Source: Pseudomonadota bacterium (GTDB lineage Bacteria > Pseudomonadota > Alphaproteobacteria > Rhizobiales > Xanthobacteraceae). Taken from it: a DNA stretch of 10,373 nt. Position numbers and translations under genes: made by a program. Below are positions 1 through 5,881 of this stretch, in pieces. The notes beneath the pieces are model-generated. The model searched no databases, was not told the DNA's origin, and saw only the letters and a list, made by a program, of their open reading frames with translations. The stretch lies in contig CAUJKG010000048.1 of the NCBI GenBank assembly GCA_963205465.1, positions 1 through 10,373 of the forward strand, written 5' to 3'. How positions within the stretch are numbered: the first letter of the stretch is position 1; the number at the start of each line of letters is the position of its first letter.

Positions 1-1098
1 GAAGGATCAAGCCCGGAAGAGTTTCTCGAACATACCAAGCTCGAGCTGTTCCACGATCAGGTGTTCTGCTTCACGCCGAAAGGCCGCCTGATCGCACTTC
101 CGCGAAAAGCCACGCCGATCGATTTTGCCTATGCCGTGCACACCGACGTCGGCAATAGTGCGATCGGCTGCAAGATCAACGGGCAGGTAGCGCCGCTGGT
201 ATCCGAATTGCAAACCGGCGACGAGGTCGAGATCATCCGCGGAGATGTAAAGTCGCCGCCCGCTGCCTGGGACGCGATCGTCATCACCGGGAAGGCACGT
301 GCCGCCATCCGGCGCGCCACGCGCTCGGCGGTTCGTGCGCAATTTACCGGCCTCGGCAGACGCGTGACTGAGCGTGCTTTTGCCAAAGCTTCTTTGCCAT
401 TCTCCGACGAGAAATTGCAGGCGGTGCTGCCGCGGCTCGCGCGCCATACGCTCGAGGATCTTTATTCCTCGGTGGGACGCGGCGAGATCAAACCAGAGGA
501 CGTATTGAAGGCGGTCGATCCGGAGTGGCGCGGCGAACGTGTCGGCGGCGCGAACGCGCCGAAGACCGAAGGCGGCTGGTTCGGGCTGCGCCGGGCAAGC
601 TCACTGAAATTTCGCATCCCAGAGAAGAAGGCTGAGGAGAAGTCGTCTGCGATTCCGATCCGCGGTATCAATGGTGAATTGCCGGTGCGTTTCGCGCCGA
701 ATGGTGGCGCGGTGCCGGGCGACCGGATCGTAGGCATTCTCACGCCGGGCGAGGGGATTACGATCTATCCGATCCATTCTTCCGCGCTTAAGGAGTTCGA
801 CGATCACCCGGAGCGCTGGCTGGATGTGCGCTGGGATATGGAAGAGGCGGAGCCGCAGCGCTTTCCCGCACAGATCGTGGTGACGGCCGCCAATGCGCCG
901 GGCTCACTCGCGCAGGTCGCCACCGTCATCGGCGAACATGGCGGCAATATCGACAACATCAGAATGAGTGAAAAGTCACCCGACTTCAGCCGCATGATGA
1001 TCGATGTCGAGGTGTTCGATCTAAAGCATCTCAATGCGATCCTGACCCAGTTGCGTGCCAAGAAGGTCGTGTCGGCGGCAGAGCGCGTCAATGGATAA
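1..1098 (+). CDS. rsh: Bifunctional (p)ppGpp synthetase/hydrolase, C-terminal regulatory half (5' partial)
   Basis: RelA/SpoT-homologue enzymes make and break the alarmone (p)ppGpp in the cytoplasm. The frame is open from base 1, so the N-terminal hydrolase and synthetase domains lie left of the window; 365 residues are visible. A TGS domain occupies about residues 19-82 (start VFCFTPKGRL, then TPIDFAYAVHT). A helical region and a zinc-finger-like domain (about 205-265) follow, then an ACT domain at about 287-362 (APGSLAQVATVIGEHGGNI). In this family these domains sense ribosome and nutritional state, and ACP binds the TGS domain of E. coli SpoT. The zinc-finger-like domain lacks the usual cysteines (APNGGAVPGD, then HSSAL). 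The stop codon overlaps the pdxJ start by 8 bases. Family identity is certain. Whether to call it rsh, relA or spoT is convention; rsh is used because alphaproteobacteria normally carry one long bifunctional copy. Confidence 0.95.
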   Translation, partial: EGSSPEEFLEHTKLELFHDQVFCFTPKGRLIALPRKATPIDFAYAVHTDVGNSAIGCKINGQVAPLVSELQTGDEVEIIRGDVKSPPAAWDAIVITGKARAAIRRATRSAVRAQFTGLGRRVTERAFAKASLPFSDEKLQAVLPRLARHTLEDLYSSVGRGEIKPEDVLKAVDPEWRGERVGGANAPKTEGGWFGLRRASSLKFRIPEKKAEEKSSAIPIRGINGELPVRFAPNGGAVPGDRIVGILTPGEGITIYPIHSSALKEFDDHPERWLDVRWDMEEAEPQRFPAQIVVTAANAPGSLAQVATVIGEHGGNIDNIRMSEKSPDFSRMMIDVEVFDLKHLNAILTQLRAKKVVSAAERVNG

Positions 1099-1855
1099 CA
1101 GGAAACCCATAAGACTTGGCGTGAACATCGATCACGTTGCGACCGTTCGCAACGCGCGCGGCGGCTATCATCCCGATCCGATCCGCGCGGCGCGCGCGGC
1201 CATCGCTGCAGGTGCGCATGGCATCACCGCGCATCTGCGGGAGGACCGCAGACATATCATCGACATCGATGTCGAGCGGCTGATGAGAGATATCGAGGCG
1301 CCTCTTAATCTCGAAATGGCTGCAACCGAGGAAATGGTCGGCATCGCAGGCGGTCTCAGGCCGCATGCGGTATGTCTGGTTCCGGAGAAGCGCGAAGAAC
1401 GGACCACCGAAGGCGGGCTCGATGTCATCGGCGGCGGGAAGGCGTTACAAAGCGCAGTAGACGTGCTTTCGCGACACAGCCGCGTTTCGCTCTTTATCGC
1501 AGCAGATCCTGCACAGATAGAAGCCGCGGCAAAGAGCGGTGCCGCGGTCATTGAGCTTCACACCGGCACCTGGTGCGAGGCGGTGTCCGCGACTGACGAA
1601 GAGGAGTCGCTGGCGGAGCTCAGGAGACTCGCGGAAGGGGCTCGCTATGCCGTCTCGCTTGGTCTCGAAGTGCATGCCGGTCACGGCCTCGATTATGGCA
1701 CGGCTGAGCTGATTTCCGCGCTTCCGGAAATCGCGGAATTGAACATCGGCCATTATCTCGTCGGCGAGGCGGTGTTCTGCGGGCTGGATGCAGCGGTCAA
1801 GAACATGCTCGCTGCAATGGCGCGTGGCCGCGCAAGATTGGGAGCGCCGGCATGA
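1091..1855 (+). CDS. pdxJ: Pyridoxine 5'-phosphate synthase PdxJ
   Basis: PdxJ condenses 1-deoxy-D-xylulose 5-phosphate with 3-amino-2-oxopropyl phosphate to form pyridoxine 5'-phosphate, the last ring-forming step of the DXP-dependent vitamin B6 pathway. The 254-residue protein matches the family along its whole length (E. coli has 243): LGVNIDHVATVRNARGG at the N-terminus, HLREDRRHI, NLEMAATEEM, CLVPEKREERTTEGGLD, HAGHGLDY and ELNIGHYLVGEAV. His48, Glu75 and His198 correspond to the catalytic His45, Glu72 and His193 of E. coli. The ATG at 1091 was chosen because the family begins a few residues before LGVNIDH; the 12 codons available upstream in frame lie inside rsh and resemble nothing. 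The start lies within the last codons of rsh (8-base overlap) with only a weak GAG before it, so translation probably depends on coupling to rsh. Confidence 0.98.
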   Translation: MDNRKPIRLGVNIDHVATVRNARGGYHPDPIRAARAAIAAGAHGITAHLREDRRHIIDIDVERLMRDIEAPLNLEMAATEEMVGIAGGLRPHAVCLVPEKREERTTEGGLDVIGGGKALQSAVDVLSRHSRVSLFIAADPAQIEAAAKSGAAVIELHTGTWCEAVSATDEEESLAELRRLAEGARYAVSLGLEVHAGHGLDYGTAELISALPEIAELNIGHYLVGEAVFCGLDAAVKNMLAAMARGRARLGAPA

Positions 1856-2259
1856 TCATCGGCATGGGCTCGGATCTTTGCGATGCGCGCCGTATCCAGA
1901 AATCCATCGAGCGCTTTGGCGAGCGCTTCCTCGATCGGGTCTTTACGGAAAAGGAACGCGAACGTTCGGAGCGCAAGAAGCTGCGCGCCGAATCCTACGC
2001 CAAGCGTTTCGCGGCCAAGGAAGCCTGCGCCAAGGCGCTGGGCACGGGCTTTCGCGATGGCGTGTTTTTCCGCGATCTCGGCGTCGTGAACCTGCCTTCC
2101 GGCAAGCCTACCATGCGGCTTACCGGAGGCGCGCTGAAGCGGCTCAATACCCTGATTCCGTCCGGTTTTGAGCCGCAAATCGACCTGACCATGACCGACG
2201 AAGGGCCCTTGGCGCAGGCCATTGTCATCATCTCGGCCGTCCCAAAAGCGCCGCGTTAA
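1852..2259 (+). CDS. acpS: Holo-[acyl-carrier-protein] synthase AcpS
   Basis: AcpS transfers 4'-phosphopantetheine from coenzyme A to the serine of apo-acyl carrier protein, which activates ACP for fatty acid and lipid A synthesis. The protein has 135 residues (E. coli 126). The N-terminal motif IIGMGSDLCD contains the metal-binding Asp8, and the second signature RFAAKEACAKALGTG contains Glu57, matching Asp9 and Glu58 of E. coli. The C-terminal part (TMTDEGPLAQAIVII) fits the usual SLSHE/TDEGP-type strand. The start overlaps the pdxJ stop as ATGA and is preceded by GGGAG at 1840-1844, seven bases upstream, the best ribosome binding site among the first genes of this run. Co-location with pdxJ is very widespread in proteobacteria. 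Closeness to rsh is notable because ACP signals fatty-acid starvation to SpoT in E. coli; any such link here is inference. Confidence 0.97.
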   Translation: MIIGMGSDLCDARRIQKSIERFGERFLDRVFTEKERERSERKKLRAESYAKRFAAKEACAKALGTGFRDGVFFRDLGVVNLPSGKPTMRLTGGALKRLNTLIPSGFEPQIDLTMTDEGPLAQAIVIISAVPKAPR

Positions 2260-2278
2260 CCGCATTGCCTCGGCGAAA

Positions 2279-2298
2279 CCGCCCGTCTATACGGGCGG
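2279..2298 (+). promoter_or_regulatory. Perfect 8-bp hairpin in the acpS-lepB spacer
   Basis: CCGCCCGT at 2279-2286 and ACGGGCGG at 2291-2298 are exact reverse complements around the four-base loop CTAT. The stem is GC-rich and lies in the 69-base gap before lepB. No run of T follows, so it is not a standard intrinsic terminator. It could be an mRNA stabiliser, a processing or pausing site, or a weak attenuator between the rsh-pdxJ-acpS and lepB-onward segments. An 8-bp stem is short for an RNase III substrate. The structure is seen directly; its function is unknown. Confidence 0.5.
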
Positions 2299-2305
2299 CG
2301 CTGCG

Positions 2306-2320
2306 AATTCCCGGAGAATT
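2306..2320 (+). promoter_or_regulatory. lepB ribosome binding site within a small inverted repeat
   Basis: GGAGA at 2313-2317 is the only Shine-Dalgarno-like sequence before the lepB ATG at 2329, at a rather long spacing of 11 bases. It sits inside a five-base inverted repeat, AATTC (2306-2310) and GAATT (2316-2320) around CCGGA, so folding would partly hide it. The stem is AU-rich and weak, so real sequestration is doubtful. Confidence 0.4.
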
Positions 2321-2328
2321 TTCCCAAG

Positions 2329-3075
2329 ATGAGCGTGACCACTGAAAAGAAAGAAGGCGGGCTCGGCGAGCTCGTCAGCATCGGCTTTCAGGCGCTGGTG
2401 ATCGCGCTGGTCATCCGGACGCTGCTGTTCCAGCCTTTCAATATTCCCTCGGGCTCGATGAAGGCGACGCTCCTGGTCGGCGATTACATCTTCGTTTCGA
2501 AATACTCATACGGCTACACCAAGTTTTCGGTGCCGTTCGCGCTGATCCCGTTCCAGGGCCGCATCTGGTCGGCCGAGCCGAAGCGGGGAGACGTCGCGGT
2601 ATTTCGTAATCCGAAGGAAGACACGACCGATTACATCAAGCGCGTGATCGGATTGCCCGGCGACCGCATTCAGATGGTCAACGGTCAGTTGCATATCAAC
2701 GGTCAGGCGATCAAGCGGGAGCCGGTTGCGGACTGGATCTCCGACGAACCCCGCGAGATCGGTAAGCGCGTGAAACGTTTCCGCGAAACGCTGCCGAACG
2801 GTGTCAGCTACGAGACGCTCGATCTCGGCGAAAGCTATTACGACAACACGCCCGAATATGTGGTGCCTGCCGGTCATTATTTCATGATGGGCGACAACCG
2901 CGACAATTCCACCGACAGCCGCGTGCTTTCGGCGGTCGGCTATGTTCCGCTGGAGAATTTCATTGGGCGTGCCGAGATCATCTTCTTCTCGCTTTCCGAA
3001 GGGACTGCGATCTACGAACTCTGGCGCTGGCCGTTCGACGTGCGCTGGGGCCGGATTTTCTCCTTCGTGCGATGA
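2329..3075 (+). CDS. lepB: Signal peptidase I
   Basis: LepB is the inner-membrane serine protease that removes signal peptides from exported proteins on the periplasmic side. The 248-residue protein has one hydrophobic segment at about residues 17-34, compared with two spans in the longer (324-residue) E. coli enzyme. The catalytic serine box is IPSGSMKATLL with Ser43; the general-base lysine is Lys104 in YIKRVIGLPGD. The conserved box GDNRDNSTDSR lies at 188-198. The short middle region (about 130-180) and the Trp-rich C-terminus (LWRWPFDVRWGRIF) resemble alphaproteobacterial LepB. The ATG at 2329 follows a 69-base spacer with a hairpin and a modest GGAGA site; the hydrophobic segment starts just after it, supporting this start. 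The stop overlaps the rnc start as ATGA. A promoter of its own in the spacer is possible, but no convincing -35/-10 pair was seen. Confidence 0.97.
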   Translation: MSVTTEKKEGGLGELVSIGFQALVIALVIRTLLFQPFNIPSGSMKATLLVGDYIFVSKYSYGYTKFSVPFALIPFQGRIWSAEPKRGDVAVFRNPKEDTTDYIKRVIGLPGDRIQMVNGQLHINGQAIKREPVADWISDEPREIGKRVKRFRETLPNGVSYETLDLGESYYDNTPEYVVPAGHYFMMGDNRDNSTDSRVLSAVGYVPLENFIGRAEIIFFSLSEGTAIYELWRWPFDVRWGRIFSFVR

Positions 3076-3776
3076 CGCGGAAGAAGAGCGATCTTTCCGC
3101 ATTGGAGGAGCGGCTCGGCTACCGCTTCAAGAACGGCGCGCTGCTCGAACAGGCGCTGACGCACAAGAGCTTCGTCACGGGACGAAAACACGCGAGCAAC
3201 CAGCGGCTCGAATTTCTCGGCGATCGCGTGCTGGGGCTCGCGGTGGCCGAGATGCTCTACACGTCGTTTCCCGGCAATCTCGAAGGCGAACTTTCGCAGC
3301 GGCATACCGCGCTCGTTCGTAACGAAACCTGTGTCGAGGTCGCGCAACTCCTGGAACTCGGTCCGCATCTGCGGCTCGCTCCGGGCGAACGCAACGCCGG
3401 CGGCGAGCGCAATCCTTCCATTCTCGGCGACGCCTGCGAGGCAGTGATGGGCGCGATGTTTCTCGATGGCGGCTATGAGCCCGCGCGGCAGATGATCGAG
3501 CGCTACTGGCGGCCGCTCATGACCGCCGCCCTGCAAGCGCCGCGCGACGCCAAGGCGCTGTTGCAGGAATGGGCGCTCGGGCGCGGCTTACCGGTGCCGA
3601 GCTATCGTGAGGTCGGCAGAAGCGGGCCGGATCACAAGCCCGAGTTTCGGGTTTCCATCGAACTGCCGGGGATCGATCCGGCGGAGGGGATCGGTCCCTC
3701 GAAACGCGAAGCGGAGCGCGCGGCGGCCTCTTCGATGCTCGCCCGCGAAGGAATTCTGGTGAACACGCATGAGTGA
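3072..3776 (+). CDS. rnc: Ribonuclease III
   Basis: RNase III cuts double-stranded RNA, including the rRNA precursor stems, and tunes many mRNAs. The protein has 234 residues, a normal length. The catalytic domain spans about 8-155 with the signature NQRLEFLGDRVLGL and ILGDACEAVMG; metal-binding residues Glu47, Asp51, Asp120 and Glu123 are present. A double-stranded RNA-binding domain covers about 158-225 (ALLQEWALGRGLPVPSY, then GPSKREAERAAASSML). The residue equivalent to Glu38 of the E. coli NERLEFLGD motif is Gln44 here, which may be a lineage trait. The start overlaps the lepB stop as ATGA and has no visible Shine-Dalgarno sequence, so translation is probably coupled to lepB. Its end overlaps era by 8 bases, keeping the classic rnc-era pair. 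In E. coli RNase III represses its own operon by cutting the leader; no long leader stem was seen here. Confidence 0.98.
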   Translation: MTRKKSDLSALEERLGYRFKNGALLEQALTHKSFVTGRKHASNQRLEFLGDRVLGLAVAEMLYTSFPGNLEGELSQRHTALVRNETCVEVAQLLELGPHLRLAPGERNAGGERNPSILGDACEAVMGAMFLDGGYEPARQMIERYWRPLMTAALQAPRDAKALLQEWALGRGLPVPSYREVGRSGPDHKPEFRVSIELPGIDPAEGIGPSKREAERAAASSMLAREGILVNTHE

Positions 3777-4671
3777 AGAAACACGCGCCGGTTTTGTCGC
3801 CCTGATCGGCGCACCGAATGCCGGAAAATCCACGCTGCTGAACTCGCTGGTCGGCGCCAAGGTCTCCATCGTCACGCATAAAGTGCAGACGACGCGGGTG
3901 CCGGTGCGCGGCATTGCGATGGCGGGGCAGTCGCAGATCATTTTTGTCGATACGCCGGGCATTTTTGCGCCGAAGCGGCGGCTCGATCGTGCGATGGTCG
4001 GCTCCGCATGGCAGGGCGCAACCGATGCCGATCTCGTCGCGCTCCTGATCGATGCCCAGCGCGGGGTCGACGACGAGAACCGGGGGATTATCGAGAAGCT
4101 CAAGGAAGTGCGGCAACCCAAGGTCCTGATCCTGAACAAGATCGACCTGGTCGCGCGCGACGGCCTGCTCGCACTGACCGCCGCCGCGAACGAGCTCGTT
4201 CGTTTCGAGCGGACCTTCATGATCTCCGCAACCAAGGGCGATGGCGTCAACGACATCCGCGACTACTTCGCGGCAGCGATGCCGAAGGGGCCCTGGCTCT
4301 ATCCCGAGGACGAGATTTCGGACGTGCCGATGCGCCTGATGGCGGCCGAGATCACGCGCGAAAAGCTCTTCCTTCGGCTGCATGAGGAGCTACCTTATCA
4401 ATCGACGGTCGAAACCGATTCGTGGCACGAGCTCAAAGACGGCTCCGTCCGGATCGAGCAGACGATCTATGTCGAGCGCGACGGGCAAAAGAAGATCGTG
4501 CTTGGGCAGGGCGGGAAGATGGTGAAATCCATCTCGATGGATGCGCGGAAGGAAATCTCTTCCGAGATCGAGAAGAAGGTTCACCTGTTTCTCCATGTGA
4601 AAGTGCGTGAGGGTTGGGGCGACGATCCCGAGCGGTATCGGGGCATGGGGCTGGAGTTTCCGCGGGAATGA
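3769..4671 (+). CDS. era: GTPase Era, ribosome assembly
   Basis: Era is an essential GTPase that binds the 3' end of 16S rRNA and acts in 30S subunit maturation and cell-cycle control. The protein has 300 residues, standard for the family. All GTP-binding motifs are visible: G1 GAPNAGKS (14-21), G2 around the threonines of QTTR (40-43), G3 DTPG (61-64), G4 NKID (123-126) and G5 SAT (153-155). The C-terminal KH RNA-binding domain contains GQGGKMVKSI (246-255), followed by the conserved VHLFLHVKVREGW. The ATG at 3769 overlaps the end of rnc by 8 bases and has a plausible GGTGA site at 3758-3762. The stop overlaps the next gene as ATGA, so rnc, era and the HIT gene appear translationally linked. 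No key residue is missing. Confidence 0.98.
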   Translation: MSEETRAGFVALIGAPNAGKSTLLNSLVGAKVSIVTHKVQTTRVPVRGIAMAGQSQIIFVDTPGIFAPKRRLDRAMVGSAWQGATDADLVALLIDAQRGVDDENRGIIEKLKEVRQPKVLILNKIDLVARDGLLALTAAANELVRFERTFMISATKGDGVNDIRDYFAAAMPKGPWLYPEDEISDVPMRLMAAEITREKLFLRLHEELPYQSTVETDSWHELKDGSVRIEQTIYVERDGQKKIVLGQGGKMVKSISMDARKEISSEIEKKVHLFLHVKVREGWGDDPERYRGMGLEFPRE

Positions 4672-5117
4672 ACGGGGCTGCGCAGGAAGGTTGTCTGTTC
4701 TGCCGTATTGCGCGCGGTGAAATTCCGGTTGCGCGTATTCATGAAGACGACGACGTCATTGCTTTTCTCGACATTCGTCCGATCCGCGAGGGCCATCTCC
4801 TGATCGTGCCGAAGGCCCACTACGATTATTTCGAGGACATTCCCGCCGGGATTGCGGGCCGGATCATGTCTCTCGCCCAGCGCTTTGCCGGCGTCGCCAA
4901 GCGAACCTACAACGTGGCGCGGGTCGGCTTCATGTTCACCGGCATTCATATCGCGCATGCCCACGCGCATGTCATTCCGATGGTGGAAGACACCGACATC
5001 ACCTCGCGCCGCTATATCGTGGAGGATCAGATCACCTTTCGCGATCCCGACGTGATCCCGTCTGATCAGCTTGAACAGGTGGCCCGCAAGTTGAAAGCGG
5101 CGCTCGCGGAAACCTGA
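4668..5117 (+). CDS. HIT-family nucleotide hydrolase/transferase
   Basis: Histidine-triad proteins hydrolyse or transfer nucleotides linked through phosphate bonds (Hint-like phosphoramidases, Fhit-like dinucleoside polyphosphate hydrolases). The 149-residue protein begins with the typical CLFCRIARGEIP (Cys9 and Cys12, the zinc-type pair of many HIT proteins). It then has AFLDIRPIREGHLLIVPK and the triad HAHAHVI at 97-103, whose central histidine should be nucleophilic. A longer reading from 4614 exists in frame, but its extra 18 residues lie inside era and match nothing; the ATG at 4668 places CLFC at the normal distance from the N-terminus and gives an ATGA overlap with era. GGAG at 4653-4656 may serve as ribosome binding site. 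The gene sits between era and recO, which adjoin directly in E. coli. The substrate is not predictable. Confidence 0.93.
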   Translation: MNGAAQEGCLFCRIARGEIPVARIHEDDDVIAFLDIRPIREGHLLIVPKAHYDYFEDIPAGIAGRIMSLAQRFAGVAKRTYNVARVGFMFTGIHIAHAHAHVIPMVEDTDITSRRYIVEDQITFRDPDVIPSDQLEQVARKLKAALAET

Positions 5118-5118
5118 C

Positions 5119-5844
5119 ATGGAATGGACCGACGACGGCATCATTCTCGGCCTGCGCCGCCTGGGCGAAGGCCATGCCGTTGCGGAATTGATGACGGCCG
5201 AGCATGGGCGGCACATGGGCCTCGTCTATGGCGGCAGCTCGCGCAAGCGCTCGCCCGCGTTGCAGCCGGGAAACAGCGTGCAGGCGCATTGGCGTGCGAG
5301 GCTCGACGAGCACCTCGGCAATTTCACGCTCGAAGTCACGCAGTCGCGCGCAGACCGCATGATGCTTTCGGCCGGCGCGAGCTTCGGTCTGCAGACGATG
5401 GCGTCGCTCCTGCGGCTCTTGCCCGAGCGCGATCCGCATGCCGATCTTTTCGTCATGAGCGAATATATCCTCGACCGGCTGGAAACCGCCGAGGCTGCCT
5501 CGCTGATCGCCCGCTTCGAGTTGCAACTGCTCGCCGAACTCGGCTTTGGCCTCGATCTCGGCTGTTGCGCGGCGAGCGGGGTGACCGACGACCTCATCTA
5601 TGTCTCGCCGAAGTCGGGCCGGGCCGTGAGCCGGGCGGCGGGTGAGGCATGGCGCGAGCGGCTCCTGCCGCTGCCGTCGTTTCTCCGCGAAGTGGAGATC
5701 AGTACGAGCCCTGCTGAAATCGCCGCAGCCTTCCTGCTGACCGGGCATTTTCTGACGGTTCATGTGCTGGAACCCCGGGGCATGGAGCTTCCCGAGGCGA
5801 GGGCCGCTTTCGTCGCCGCAGCCGGGCGCATCCGGGCGGCTTGA
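5119..5844 (+). CDS. recO: DNA repair protein RecO
   Basis: RecO works with RecR (and RecF) to load RecA onto SSB-coated single-stranded DNA during gap repair, and it can anneal complementary strands. The 241-residue protein has the expected N-terminal OB-fold (about 1-80: MEWTDDGIILGLRRLGEGHAV, then HGRHMGLVYGG). A helical C-terminal domain follows (LIARFELQLLAELGFGLDL) with the characteristic TDDLIYVSPKSGRAVSR segment. Two adjacent cysteines follow LDLG; the four-cysteine zinc site of some bacterial RecO proteins is not complete. The ATG comes one base after the HIT stop codon with only a weak GGA at 5108-5110, so translation is probably coupled. Position after rnc-era fits recO in many proteobacteria. 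RecO is poorly conserved, so the call rests on overall pattern plus context. Confidence 0.93.
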   Translation: MEWTDDGIILGLRRLGEGHAVAELMTAEHGRHMGLVYGGSSRKRSPALQPGNSVQAHWRARLDEHLGNFTLEVTQSRADRMMLSAGASFGLQTMASLLRLLPERDPHADLFVMSEYILDRLETAEAASLIARFELQLLAELGFGLDLGCCAASGVTDDLIYVSPKSGRAVSRAAGEAWRERLLPLPSFLREVEISTSPAEIAAAFLLTGHFLTVHVLEPRGMELPEARAAFVAAAGRIRAA

Positions 5845-5881
5845 GGTTGAACAGATAAGCCCGACTGAGTACCGCTAACCC
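5845..5881 (+). other. recO-parC spacer without a clear ribosome binding site
   Basis: These 37 bases separate recO from parC. No Shine-Dalgarno sequence stands in the 20 bases before the parC ATG at 5882. An in-frame TAA at 5876-5878 rules out any longer parC reading frame, so initiation here is either weak or independent of Shine-Dalgarno pairing. TTGAAC at 5847-5852 looks like a -35 element, but the bases 17 downstream (TACCGC) are a poor -10 and lie too close to the ATG. Confidence 0.4.

Noticed and set aside
1184..1201. CG-rich alternating stretch inside pdxJ
   Set aside because: It encodes an ordinary Ala/Arg-rich helix of PdxJ and is explained by codon preference; no repeat unit is maintained.
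4614..4667. Earlier ATG for the HIT gene
   Set aside because: The 18 extra residues lie inside the conserved C-terminus of era, and HIT proteins start shortly before the CLFC motif, which fits the ATG at 4668.
5847..5875. Possible promoter in front of parC (TTGAAC with a 17-base spacing)
   Set aside because: The -10 candidate TACCGC is poor and would place the transcription start at or beyond the parC start codon.
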